From Rhytidiadelphus loreus (taxonomy: Eukaryota; Streptophyta; Bryopsida; Hypnales; Hylocomiaceae), in assembly GCA_947034895.1 (NCBI GenBank), contig OX344763.1, positions 34,781,025-34,845,024 on the forward strand: a stretch of DNA of 64,000 bases, given 5' to 3'. Both the position numbers and the translations under genes were made by a program. Position 1 is the stretch's first letter, and each line of letters opens with the position of its first letter. Shown here one piece after another: positions 22,566 through 34,770 of this stretch. The notes beneath the pieces were generated by a model that saw only the letters and a list, made by a program, of their open reading frames with translations, did not search any database and had not been told where the DNA came from.

Positions 22566-24909
22566 ATGGGAAAGTGCTGTTGTATAGTCTTCCTCGCCAT
22601 TGCTGCAGCGATAGTCCTCGTCGTCGCGATCGGCGTCCCCGTGGGCATCCAGAAAGCCAAGGACAAGGTTCACGAGTGGGACGACAAAGCCGTCAGCGAT
22701 GCCTGCCAGCAAACCTCCTATCCTTCCACTTGCAACCAGACCTTCACCAACGGCGACCACCCCCACGACTCCAACGGCCTCACCCGCTTCTCCGTCGACT
22801 CCTCCGAAACCGGCGTGAACGACACCGTGGCGTACGTCAACAACCTCAACTCCACCGACCCCAACATCGCCGTGGCGCAAGCCGTCTGTGCTGAGACTCT
22901 CCAATCCGCCATCGAGGAGCTTCGTAACGCCGCGGCCACTCTCAACACTCAACACAGCCTCGACGCAACTACTCTCGACGACGTGAAAACGTGGGTGAGT
23001 GCGGCTATGGAGATGCACACGACGTGTATCGACGCGTTCAAGGAGGTCCAACTCGCGACGGGGCTCACCTTGGAGCAGAAAGCGGCTTACACAGATCAGT
23101 TGCTCAGTAACGCGCTGGCTTTCATCAACGCCTTGGCGGAGTTCGGGACGAACTTGCTAGCCTGGCGACCCTCGGGGTTTAGTCTCCCGGATGGATTCAA
23201 CTGGCAAGAGCTTCCGACGGTGACCATCCCCGACATTCCTGGGTTTGGGAATAGACGTTTGCTTTCTACTGACGATGGTGAGGATGGATTTCCGAAGTGG
23301 ATGGACGCGTCCTCGCGGCGAAGGCTGCTTCAGACGACGGAGAAGTATGATGTGGTGGTGGCGAAAGATGGATCAGGGAAGTACAAGACGATTCAAGCGG
23401 CGGTGGATGCGTACAAGGAGAATACAAAGCGGGTGGTGATTTATATCAAGGCTGGGGTGTATAATGAGCAAGTGATTGTGCCGAAGAAAGCGTGGTTCTT
23501 GACGTTCGTGGGAGATGGCGATGCGACGGTGATCACGGGGAGCAGGAACGTGGCGCTCATGAAGGGGATGACCACGTTCTTGTCTGCCACTCTGAGTAAG
23601 TTCCATATTATCGCCTGATGTTTGGTCTGGTTCTACTAGGCTTGTTTTCAACGTTGGTTTTGAAACTTCCGGGGTGTGAAACCCAGCATTTTTAGATTTA
23701 TCAACCGAATCTAATAATTAACTGTCCTCCCTTATCACGTCCAAATCTACTACGTTTGAGAGAAATGGCTTTCCAGTACACATAACCCTCTCCTCCAGAC
23801 TAAAACTTAAATCCTGCAGATCTATGACTCTCTCGAAGAGTGAGGGAGGATGGGGTTATTCCTTTTTCTAACCACATTGTGATTCTGACAATGCCAGCTT
23901 CTCAAAGCGACCGTGAGAGGGTTATGCCACTAAAAATCCTCCTATTTTCAAACAGTAATGCACCCAGCGGCAATGAAAATCTCAGGAGACTGCTGTTTAT
24001 CCTACATTGGCTGACTTTCAGTCTCCCAATGCCAGTCAAAACTTCAAAATTCCAAGAGATTGGCAGTTTTGCAGGCACTCGTCTAGAATCTCAGCTCTAT
24101 ACCAGGCCTACATTTAGAGCACTTACTATTCACTTGATAATGTCCCTCTCAAAGGATTTTCCAGCAAAACTGGTCGGACGAGAGATTGATTGACAGTGTT
24201 TTCCCTCTTGCTTCCAGTTGTGCAAGGCAAGAACTTCGTCGGCAAGTCCTTCAAGGTGGAGAACACGGCCGGCGCCGACGGCCACCAAGCCGTCGCCTTC
24301 CGCGGCTCCGCCGACATGATCTCCATGTACAAAGTGACCTTCGACAGCTACCAAGACACCCTCTACTGCCACACCTTCCGCCAGTACTACCGCGAGTGCA
24401 CCGTCCAAGGCACGGTCGACTTCATCTTCGGCAACGCCAACGTCGCCTTCCAATCTTGCAACATCATCGCCAAGAAGAGCACGCTCCTCGGGCAACAGAA
24501 CACGTTCACAGCACAAGGGCGAACCGATCCCCACCAAAACACGGGTCTGGCATTTCAAAACGCCGTGTTCGATGGAACCATGGAGCTTAAAAGCTCCGTG
24601 GCGCAGTTCAAATCTTACCTTGGGAGGCCATGGAAACCGTACTCCGTGTGTGTGATCATGAAGTCGCAGATCACGGAAGTGATTGATCCCACGGGGTGGT
24701 TACCTTGGAATCAATCCAGCTTTGGGTTGTACACTTCGTACTTTGCGGAGTATCAGAATACTGGAGCGGGATCTTCGCTTGCGAAAAGAGTTTCGTGGTC
24801 GCATACTGTGAAGGATGCCAAGACAGCAAACTCGTATCAAGCTAATAACTTTGTTCAAGCCAACAACTGGGTGCCTGCTAGTGGCGTGCCTCTCACTCAG
24901 ACCTTGTGA
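22566..24909 (+). CDS. PME: Pectin methylesterase with PMEI pro-region, copy 1
   Basis: Removes methyl esters from cell-wall homogalacturonan, releasing methanol. Exons 22566-23595 and 24218-24909, with a 622-bp phase-1 GT-AG intron, give 573 residues. After MGKCCC comes a hydrophobic segment at about 7-30 (signal anchor/signal peptide), then a PMEI-like pro-domain with its cysteines (SYPSTCNQT, TTCIDAF). Basic RRLL motifs near 229 and 251 fit subtilase processing that frees the mature enzyme. The catalytic domain has GVYNE near 296, HQAVAFRG, QDTLYCH at 389-395, DFIFGNA at 411 and LGRPW at 478, so the two catalytic Asp, the Gln residues and the Arg are present. Length is normal for type-I plant PMEs. 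The upstream neighbour is a tandem repeat; the nearest relative is at 37.3 kb. It is probably active and secreted to the wall. Confidence 0.93.
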
Positions 24910-26597
24910 TGATGGAGCTCACATGGAGAGTATGTTTCTCTGGTTTGCGCGCGGGTTACAGTTTGTTACCTGTTCCCATTTATGCCAGTGATTTGAACTG
25001 ATTATCAGGGACCTAGTCTAGTGCGAAATCGTTCTGGGAAAGTTCTGATGTTGAGACGGAAACGAGGATAAACGCCCTGTGGCTTCCGGCAGCTGGAGGA
25101 GATTTCACTTTGTCTGGTTAGTTGCCGGATTGTACTGTACAGTGTTTGTAGAAGAGAAGATGAACATGGGCTGTTGCTGTCACCCACTTTACTTACTTTA
25201 GGGTTTTGGAGCCACTAATTGGTGTGGAATGTGTCTGGCTTTGGGACTGAATATGGGATTATGAGCTGTTCTTGATTAATCAAATTGTGGAATTGATGCA
25301 TTTGGGGTAAGCGACCCGGCAGTAGTTCGGACGAGAGGACTCAATGGGTGGAAAAAAACTGTAAATTCTTGTTACCAAAATGTGTTCTTCGATTTGCCGG
25401 ATTGGCTTCGAAGTTGAATGGTTGTGTATCTTAGAATACGTCTGGGATTTTTCTGATGAACCAAGAGGATTCTATTGCCTGGTGACTTGGCACAATGTTG
25501 GATTCTAGGGGAGGAGGGTCTCAGATTCTTGGTATGTTTATCAGTGTGTTTGATGGGTAAATAGGGAATTTCATTAAAATGGCACAGTCTAATAAACTGG
25601 TGCACATTTCAGACCATGCAATCTAAACCGTAAAAGTGTCAAAGTTGTGGAATGGGACCATTTTAACAAAATTTGCCATGTAAGTTAGCTAGTGATGGGC
25701 ATAGTTGAACGCACAAAGAGGTTATTTAGTATAAATCATTCTAGTTTAAAAACCTAACGAGACAATACTATGAGTGTCGTTAATTAATTGACACCCCAAG
25801 AATGACCATTATACAGTTTCCTTTCTGCCCTGAGTCATGTAGTGCATGTAAAGGCTCGATCTAATGCTGCTCACTGCTTCAATCCTCGTTGATCACCACA
25901 ATTTCTAGCGCATGGGTTGGTTTCTAACTGCAGACATTGAAATATTCATAAGCGGACGTAGGTTTTTGCAGATTAAGAAGCCTTTGTGACTGAGACTATT
26001 CAGTCACTTTCAGGTGGTTGTGCTGGACAACCGAAGGGAGTGGTTACATATTTTACAGATTACCTTCCCTGACTTATTAAAATGTGCGACTGAGTAATCA
26101 CATACAATTTGAGGCAATTTGAGGCATCATTCCGACTTTGGTTTGCGCTTCTGAATAATTTCCACAGTGACTCAAATATCCCTGTCTTCCTCACAATCAA
26201 CAGGTGTCTGTAATGTGTGTTTTTCATTCTTGCTCACTGACTGAGGGCTTAAATACTCAAAAAATCAACAGGGTATAAGAGTTGAGCACACAGTTTATTC
26301 GCTTTAAAAATCAGTCTCTTTGAATATTGTCTGAAGAGTATTGAATATTTTTGAGCTCTGTATCTTAATCTGGAGAACAGTACCTGCTGATTTATACTAA
26401 TCCAATCCTAAAATAGAAAATAGAAAACTCAGTGCTATGAAATTAATTTTGGAAATTACACTGATGTAGATGATGAAATTCTGCTTACCATTCTGGAAAT
26501 GTCATCAACTGAATGTCCAACCTGCCCTTGAAACAATGCCATGAAAGAATAAAACGGATGAGAAAGCAAACGAAGAATTCAGTAGTCTTTCATAGTG
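24910..26597. other. 3' flank of PME gene 1 and intergenic DNA
   Basis: The first few hundred bases are likely 3' untranslated region. Beyond that no gene, RNA gene or repeat is evident, and the DNA becomes steadily more AT-rich. Confidence 0.45.
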
Positions 26598-26601
26598 TGA
26601 A

Positions 26602-27254
26602 CCCCTAAATGCCCGATGTACCAAATTTTGGTGTTGACAAAAATTTTAAGTTAAATAAAACCTTACCAAGTTATTATTTTTAGTAGTTTATATATTTGAA
26701 ATTTTTTATTTTTGAAGTCTAGTTTTAGCACCAAAAATCCGATTTTGAAAATGAATGATCATGATTTTTCTATTCAAGATTCTGTCCAAGGGGGGCCATT
26801 GCAAATCTTGATTTTCTAATGTTGGGGGTTCTTGGAAATGAGTCTCAAATACACTAAATTTTAGAGAAAAAATCTAATTAGAAATTCATTTTAGAAAGTT
26901 GTAGAGTAAATTCTAAGAAGTTGTCAGATGATTGGGGTTATGCATGTTATGCTCTTTAACCTTGTATTTTTTTATGGTGATCTCAATTTTAGATTTGAAA
27001 TGTGAAAAGAGGATTGAAAGACATTAAACCACTTTCACAGTTTTAATACCCTCATGATCAAACATTATAATCTTTTGATTGATAACTCAAAATTGTTGTG
27101 TTTTCTTTTCCTATGGTATCTTTGAACGTGTCTAGTTTGAATTTGTATGGTTACAATTCCAAAAGAACTTAATGAAATTTATCAAAATGTTGGCTTTTTA
27201 TTCAATTTAGAGCAAATTTGAAGAAGCTCAAAAAAGGCCTTGGACATTTAGGGG
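26602..27254 (+). mobile_element. TTAA-flanked miniature element, copy 6
   Basis: 653 bp. Right flank is TTAA at 27255-27258; the left flank is TGAA at 26598-26601, a one-base variant. The termini are CCCCTAAATGCCC and, from the right, CCCCTAAATGTCCAAGGCC. The interior, from the opening CCCCTAAATGCCCGA to AGCTCAAAAAAGGCC, matches the 50.8-51.4 kb copy in the opposite orientation. Confidence 0.7.
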
Positions 27255-27258
27255 TTAA

Positions 27259-30200
27259 ACAACATTTTAGGTCTTGGGAGGGCTATTCAAACTTGAATTT
27301 GAAAATCTTTCTTGATTGGGCATCATGTAGCTTGTTCAAATGGCCAATAAATGATGGGCAACTACTATTCAAAAAAATTATCAAATTCTCCAATGCAAAA
27401 ACTACAAATTCAAATTGTGATTCAAAACCCAAGACTTAGATTGATAAATGCATCATGTGAAGACAAAGAGAATGATACCAAGGAAGTTTACATATAATTG
27501 AGTACTAGAGAAGTTTTCCTAGAGATTCTTTGGAAACCTACCCCTTTGGTTTGTCATTGAAAGATTAAAATTAAAATTTGACTTGCATAATTATAGGATA
27601 CAAGAAGGTACAACTTCAAAGGAATCACTATCATCCCATGCAATTTTCCACAACTTGTAGTTTGTCACAACTTCAAATGAATCATACTTACCCCAAAATA
27701 AAAGTAAAAATTAATTTTTTATTTTTTTTTATTTTTTTTTATTTTTTTAATTCAATATCTTTTATGCACGAAGGAGTACAAGGGCTTTGTTTTGTGATGT
27801 TTGGACATGTGATATGAAAGCTATGTTTTTCCCAAAATAAAAGATAATTTAATTCAAATTTCTAATTCATGAAAACTTTGAAATTCAATAACTTTCACAT
27901 TGTAGGTCCAAATATCACAAAACAAAGTCCTTGCACCCTCCTTGTAAAGAGCTTCCACAGTACCTAATACGCTACCAGAGAACTCACGGTTTTTTAGATC
28001 TTAGTGCATCAAACAAGAAAAACAAACAAAACAAAACAAACTAATTTAAGGCATAGACTAGTATGCCCTATAAAGTTGCCAAAGTATATAATATAAAATT
28101 AAAATTAAAGTAACTTTTATTTTTAAATTCAATAAATTTCATACCATAGGTTTAAACACCATGAAACACCCCTCCTCATTGAAGGCTTTTTGACAATCTA
28201 AAGAAGGCAATTAGGGGATGGATGATTCAAGAGATTACTCCATAACAAACAAAACAAACAAACAACCTAAATTAAGGTATATATACATAATGTTAAAAAT
28301 AAATATATTCATTAAATTTTTTGAAGCCTACTATTAATTTTGTTGAAACAAAAATAAATACAAAAATAAAGATATACATCAATACATTCAAATATACATT
28401 ATAGCACTACATAAACATATTCCATTCCAAATTCAATTAAAAAAAGTTACATTTACTTTCTTATTTGGTTAATGTATTTTAAATTGAATCAAGGATTTAT
28501 CAAATTTGAATTGATAAATTAAACCCAAACCAAATTCAAACAATTATAAAACGGAGTCAATTTGCAAGTGTGGATTTTACGCAAATAAAGATTCAAAAGG
28601 AATGTGCTCTTTATGCTACAAAAAGCACATTAAAGATGCCATTTATAATGACTCTTTCAAACTAGGAGATTCAAAAATAGAATATAATGATGAACTTGAA
28701 GAACCAAAAAAAATATTCCCATAGAAAAAAAAGTCAAGATGTCAAGTTTGTAGGAAGAAAATTGGACTTACACCAATTGTTTGTTGTTGCAGACACATGT
28801 TTTGTGTTCGCCATTGATATCTTCATAAACAAAATTGCTCATTCAATTACAAGACAGATGGGTGCAAAACTATCAGAAAAAAATCCCACAAATTCAAAGC
28901 AATCAATTCAAAGAGAATTTTTGTCCATAGTTCACATATTAATTGATTTTATTTATTTTTAAGTTGAAATTTCTTACAATTTGTATATACATTTGTTATA
29001 TGTATAATACATGTTGTATTGTACACTTGTACATGTAAAGCTTTCATCACAATTTGTGTGAAAATTTCAAAGCAAAAGAATGAAAATTCCATTCTTAGTG
29101 AGTAGTCCAAATTTGCTATAACTCAATATTAAAATCTCATGTCTTCATGATCATATGTTTTTAGGAGCAAACCTTCACTCACTTTTGTACTCAACAAATA
29201 CATCAATTTTGTTTGCATTTTTTGGTATTTTTGTCATAGGTTATGCTACTTAGAGTATTGTGTCATTTGTGTGCAATGTATTATAGCTTAATTGTGGCGG
29301 CCACATCATTGCCTAGTTGTTGTATGACTTAGTGAAACATGCACTAAGAACAAATCATGATGTACCTCTTGCAATACTCAAGCTAAATCATTGTTCATAG
29401 TTTTGATCAAAAGCCAAGTATTGTGTCTTCTAAGCACATGGGGATAAACTAGTTGCTTTCCCTCCAAACCACACATGAAAAATAGAAGGGGTGCATGTGT
29501 CATTTTTCCATTGGTTGTTAAGCTTTTATGAAATTCTAGAAGGGGTATACATGTAACTTTATAGTGGTTGTAAAACTTTTATCTACAATCATATAATCAT
29601 GCTTAGCACCTTCTTGTGCCTTATTCAAGTTTGTTCCAAGCCATTCGCAACCTAAATTTGCAAGATGAGAATCTAAATAAGGCAAGTTTTTTTATTTTGT
29701 CTTTACTTCAGTACATAGCTATCAGCAACATTTCGAGTAGCAAAATCTTGGTTTGTATCTCCACTTTTCTCCCTTTGCAAGCTACTACTTTCATTTGAGA
29801 CATAGTTGGTGCCGTTTTCGAATCTTGTTCAAAACCATAATGAATGGAGCATCAAGAATTGAAAATAGTTACTTTAAAAATCCAATCAATTCATATATCA
29901 CATGCTTACATGCTTACACGTTTGGGTGTGTATTTAACTATGGTGCTAAATCATCAAGTTCAAAACTCTAAGTATCTTGTAGGGGGTCTTTGCAAGAAAC
30001 ACCGTACTTTTTTGTAGCGTTTTGTACAATACCCATGATTTTTTGGAGTAATTTAAAATTAGAAAAAAAATAATTAATTTAAAAAATATGTTTAATATAT
30101 ATACCTTTAAAAAGAAGGTACCCTAGGGAAGAAAATCATAGAAAAATTCTCTAAGTAGGAGAACTAGAAAAGTGCAAAATCTCATGAGAATAGGTACTTT

Positions 30201-30758
30201 GACATTTTAATTTGTAAAAAATAGGATTAGCAATTTCTTTTTAAATTAAAAATTATCCATTTGGGAAGAGTTGATGGTGATGAAATTTCACCAAAAGAAT
30301 GATCTTAGAAGTCAACCATCTTCAAGTTTAGAAATTGTGCGCAATGGGAGTGTTGTTTGCACTCACGTGGAGGACATAAAAATAATATATTTTTAGATTC
30401 CTTTTGGTAGGAATATGCTTTCCTACTATGCAAATAGACCATGAAAATTTCAGCTCTAGATCATTTAAATTTGGGGACTCTTAACATACTAAAAAACACT
30501 AAACATCACTATGTGACAAATATGCAAAAATGATTTTTAAATCTATATTTTTAAATTTTTTGAAAAATAAAGAATATGATAACCATCAAGTTAGACATCT
30601 CACATCTCCAATAAAAATTTCAAGTTCATGGGGTTAATGCCTCAAAATTTATAGAGGATGACAAGAGAGTCACTCTCATTGTGACAAAGAATAGTACCAA
30701 TGTTTCTTGCAGTGACCCTAGAATGGACTAGATCAAGCCTAGACATGATTGTGTTAGA
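27259..30758. other. AT-rich intergenic DNA with decayed repeats
   Basis: 3.5 kb without a supported gene. An inverted repeat pairs about 27769-27835 with about 27880-27955 (sharing CTTTGTTTTGTGAT and ATGTGA.A..TATG), and a diverged copy of its right arm recurs near 28128-28175. T-rich tracts lie at 27715-27750. Open frames such as 28687-28962 are not recognised. Confidence 0.45.
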
Positions 30759-31207
30759 CATTAGAGGTAGTCACACCTTCTTCACTTGGCACTTGGAGAA
30801 TGGAGAATGGAAACGTGGCGGCTTGGGGTTGGCTTCATGCCATTAGTAGAATATACTTAGTTGGATATATCTTCTACACTCCTAGTCTTCACCTCCGGAA
30901 GTGAAGATTGGGAGTGCGGAAGATATATCCAACTAAATATATTCCTTTGTGCTCTACACTTTTACCTTTCATTGTTGCTTTACCTTTGTTGTTGCCAATT
31001 TTCCTCCAACTTTACATCTAATCTTAGGTTTAGGTAAGTTGCTTCTCCACTTTTTTCATTCTCCACTCTCAACACATCCTTTAGAGGTGTCACACCTTCT
31101 TCACTCACCACGTCTTCCCATTGGCTCCTCCAAACCCTCACCAACTTTTCATTCTCCATTCTCCATTCTCTAAGTGAAAAGTGAAAAAGGTGTGACTACC
31201 CCTAATG
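30759..31207. mobile_element. TIR element with GTAGTCACACC ends
   Basis: 449 bp. Left end CATTAGAGGTAGTCACACC and right end read inward CATTAGGGGTAGTCACACC; similarity continues through CTTCACTT and GAGAATGGAGAATGGA for about 55 bases. No clear target-site duplication. The interior holds the separate hairpin at 30850-30943. A relative lies at 47052-47555. Confidence 0.65.
30850..30943. repeat. 47-bp-arm palindrome inside the TIR element
   Basis: Left arm begins AATATACTTAGTTGGATATA, and the right arm read on the other strand begins AATATATTTAGTTGGATATA. The arms match at about 41 of 47 positions with essentially no loop (centre ACCTCCGGAAGT). Confidence 0.85.
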
Positions 31208-31378
31208 TGTTATGGTGTGTTATAGCACAACAAACCTTTGCTTAACAAATTATGGTTTTTTGGGGGGCAAATGGAGTAGCTTGGGCAAGGTTGCTTTCTT
31301 TGACTTCAACTAGGGCAGGTGGCACAGGCAAGTTGCTGGAGTAAGGTTGGGACAATAGATTTGGAAAAGGTGGAGTAA

Positions 31379-31792
31379 CGATGCGTCTCCATTGCCTCCT
31401 GGATCGGAGGGGTCCAAGAGGAGTCTAGGAGGGCTCCATTGCGGAAAGCGCTTGGCCTGGAGGTCCAGGCTCTAGCCCGCACAGGGCTGGAGGGGCTAGA
31501 CCCTCCCCCGGACCCCTATTTCAAGAAAGTATCTTGGTTCCTGGACCACAACTCGTAAAAGTGGAATGACAAAATGACTGGTTGAGGTAATTCTGGTGTT
31601 CCGCGCCAGTTCATTTCTTCAGTGTAGTAATTTGCCGGACTGGGTCCCCCTCACAATCTGTTTCCAAAAGGCCTCCACATCCCGGCCTCCAAGACCCCAA
31701 TGGAGACCACCTGGAGGGGTCTAGCGCCTCCGACCTGGAGGTCCGGGCGGCTCTAGCTCCTGGAGGTCCAGGAGTGTAATGGAGACCGGCCC
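31379..31792. mobile_element. GC-rich PIF/Harbinger-like MITE
   Basis: 414 bp flanked by TAA at 31376-31378 and 31793-31795. The termini are CGATGCGTCTCCATTGCC and, from the right, GGGCCGGTCTCCATTACA, sharing GTCTCCATT and then CTCCTGGA. TAA duplication and this type of terminus fit a Tourist/Harbinger miniature. The interior is rich in CTGGAGGTCC repeats, unlike the surrounding DNA. Confidence 0.65.
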
Positions 31793-31795
31793 TAA

Positions 31796-33208
31796 GTGGA
31801 GGACGATTTGGCTTCTGTTATTTGGTCAAAAGGTCATATTAATAGTCAGGGGAGAGACAAAGTGGGTGCTCCTTCCCTGTACGGTTAAGCCTAATGTAAG
31901 TCTTTGGAGGATTAATCACCTCTAATGTTCAATCACAATGTTCACTTGAAGCCAACAATTATCAGAATTATAAATATTTATGACCATGATCATGAAGCTA
32001 TGACTTCAAATTACAACATCTAAATGAATTAACACTCAAAAAATACTTAATCTTGCTACATTGCCGCTATCAAGGTATACAATTCCACTCTACTTCTTCT
32101 ATAACTTCTTACTTTTGCATCAATACTTGTGCAGTCACCTCAATTTTAGCAAAATTTTAGCAACTACTCATCAATAGCTCACCCACCAAGTACATCATGG
32201 AAGTAGTGAACAAATATTAGACACTCGAAGCTTCCTATATCAAAATTTCTCTCCTATATGAAAAAATAAGCAAAATAGAATGAGTTCATTAACACTTGTG
32301 CACAATTGAAGAGGAGGTTTTCCTTAGGGACTATGACCATTGAATGTTTTAGATCTCTCACTAGTAAGAAGAAGAATGCTACGGAGGAAGAGAAGCTCAA
32401 ACTTCTTTGAAATCCCACCTTAGCAATTTTTTTTTGATGAGGCATCACATTTTTTGATTGCATCTTGTTTGGGATGGATTGCTTATATATTGCAGCTATT
32501 GTCTACTACCTCAAGCGCCAAATTTGTCCACCAATTCTCCATCACCACAAGAAAGTTCAACACTCTCACAGTCTCACTTGATCCCGTCAATTGATGCAAT
32601 TGAAAATTTTAACTACCCCACATTGCCCCATGTATCTCCTATAAACTTCATATGAACTTATTTGTGATATATATATATATATATATATATATACATTTTA
32701 GGACTTTGACATGCATTTACAACACACAATACACATAATTTCAACACCATCTACTTGATGTGTACCAAAAATATGCATTTTTTATAGGTTGACATCACCT
32801 AAAACCATTGTAAAACTTGATCCACTTATCAAAAAATGGAAGAAGATCCATAATCTATAGTAGGATAATTCCTTGACGATAACTCTAAAAAGTGTGCCTT
32901 GATAAATGTCAACAATAACCATAAACTCATTCCAAAATGAACATAACTAAAACATGAAAATTAGGGCATGGATTTGACTTCTTATAATTTTTTCACAATA
33001 CTCAAACATCATTCTTGAGCTACATCTAAATTTAGTTACAATCTCTTCATGTGTTTAATAAATCAAACATCATTCACAATCATGGTTGTCAATGACATTT
33101 TCTTACAATACTCAAACATCATTCTTAGGCTTCACCTAAATTTAATCCATGAATGCTGGGACGGTCACCGTGGAAATCATCTATTTTGTCATTGTGTGAA
33201 TTGTTGGC
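31796..33208. other. AT-rich intergenic DNA
   Basis: No gene found. It contains an (AT)13 microsatellite at 32667-32693. Open frames at 32254-32463 (minus) and 32458-32655 (plus) are short and unrecognised. Confidence 0.5.
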
Positions 33209-33212
33209 TTAA

Positions 33213-34164
33213 CCCCTAAACGTCCAAACATCGTTTTTTGGCAACATAGCGATTTTGGGTAGCTCATTACAGACAGAGTTTTTATTTATTTTTCTTTGAA
33301 AATTTCACACAATATGGGGACAAGGAGTAGCTTTAAGGCCCAACAGTTTTCATAACTTTTGACTACATGGTTCAAAAGTTATTGCATGATATGTAATTTT
33401 CAATGTTTGCTAGGCAGTCCAGGCAAAAAATAAACTTCTTTGAAAATCACTTTAAAAAAAAATTAAAATTTGAAATTTATTCTCTAGATTTTTATATATG
33501 TTGTAAACTTTGAAGCATTTCATTTTGATTAATGAGATGAAAGTTATGAGGAATTTTAGTTAGGGATAGTTTGTGGATAGTTATGGAATCTCTACTCTAA
33601 AATAAACTTTGAAGTCTTTTATTTAACTCAATTTTAAATATTTTTGGAAAAAAAATAAAAACATTAGGTGTATATTTTTTATTACAACATTACAATCATT
33701 GGGATTGGCATTTTTCAATTCTATAAATAAATTATTAATAATTTAATATTTTTAATCATTCTCTACTTCTTTCGACTTACTATTTTTTTCCTATATGTTG
33801 TACAATTCCAAATGATCTAAACTTTTTCAAGCATGTAGCCAACTTGACTTGAAGAAAGAATCCAAAGAGTAACCACCATTTTGGACATTTTTTCATACAA
33901 ATGTGACCTTGTGATTTATGAAGTACACCTGCCCGTATTTTTACAAGGCCAAAAAAGGGATTTTTGTCACTTCAAATGTTAATATCTTGCAATCTACAAG
34001 GTGGAAAATTTTGAAACTTTTGCACATCTTCTCTAACTATTTTACTACAAGATCCTATGGTTACATTTGTTTTAAAATGTTTTTCATCTAAAATTTCGTG
34101 CTTATAAATGCAAGGGGAGTTTTGGAGCAGTTTTGGTGAAAACATAGTCTCTGACGTTTAGGGG
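33213..34164 (+). mobile_element. TTAA-flanked miniature element, copy 7
   Basis: 952 bp between perfect TTAA at 33209-33212 and 34165-34168. The termini are CCCCTAAACGTCCAAAC and, from the right, CCCCTAAACGTCAGAGA, sharing 12 bases. The first few hundred bases match the fold-back copy at 59.5 kb (TTTTTTGGCAACATAG, AAAAGTTATTGCATGATATG, GAGATGAAAGTTATGAGGA). Confidence 0.8.
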
Positions 34165-34485
34165 TTAAAAAAATGACAAAGTACTCATTGGAAGATTAAC
34201 TATTATAGAAGACATTCCCTTTTCACACAAAATTTGTAGGAACCGATGAATAGTTGCACTTCTATCCCACGTGGAGAGATTCTTTGTCATTCATCGACTG
34301 AAAAACGTCCTCAGCGTCGTTTATGGATTAATTACAATCTCTTTATGTGTCTAATAAATTAGACATCATTCACAATCATGGTTGTCAATGACATTTGCTC
34401 AACTATCCAAATAATTAATTGAAGTTGGTTAGATTCAACATTCTTTGCTAAATAATCAATTGAAGTTAACAAATGTGATACTCCC

Positions 34486-34770
34486 TCTGTTTTTGAAAAG
34501 ACCCATGTTTCCTTTGTGTTTTACAAAGGAAACATGGTTGTTTTTTTAGAAATAGAGATTGTAAAACAAATGCCTAAAAACAAAAAGATTCATTTTTTTG
34601 TATTCAATTTAAAAAATAATAATAATAATATCCCAAAAATTATAACATCTATTTTTTAGAAATACCTTTTGTCAACCATGAATACTCGTTCGTGTGTACG
34701 GTATATTTTTTAGAAATATCTTTTGTCAACCGTGAATACTCATGTGTGTACGGTATATACATACGGAAGG
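34486..34770. repeat. Hairpin plus 54-bp tandem duplication
   Basis: A perfect 15-bp stem (CCATGTTTCCTTTGT, 34503-34517, with its complement at 34523-34537; 5-base loop) is followed by a (AAT)n tract near 34612-34630 and then two tandem copies of a 52-54 bp unit at 34651-34704 and 34705-34756 (ATTTTTTAGAAATA.CTTTT to GTGTGTACGGTAT). The left boundary TACTCCCTCTGTTT and right boundary ACGGAAGGAG suggest a decayed Stowaway-like element. Confidence 0.6.
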
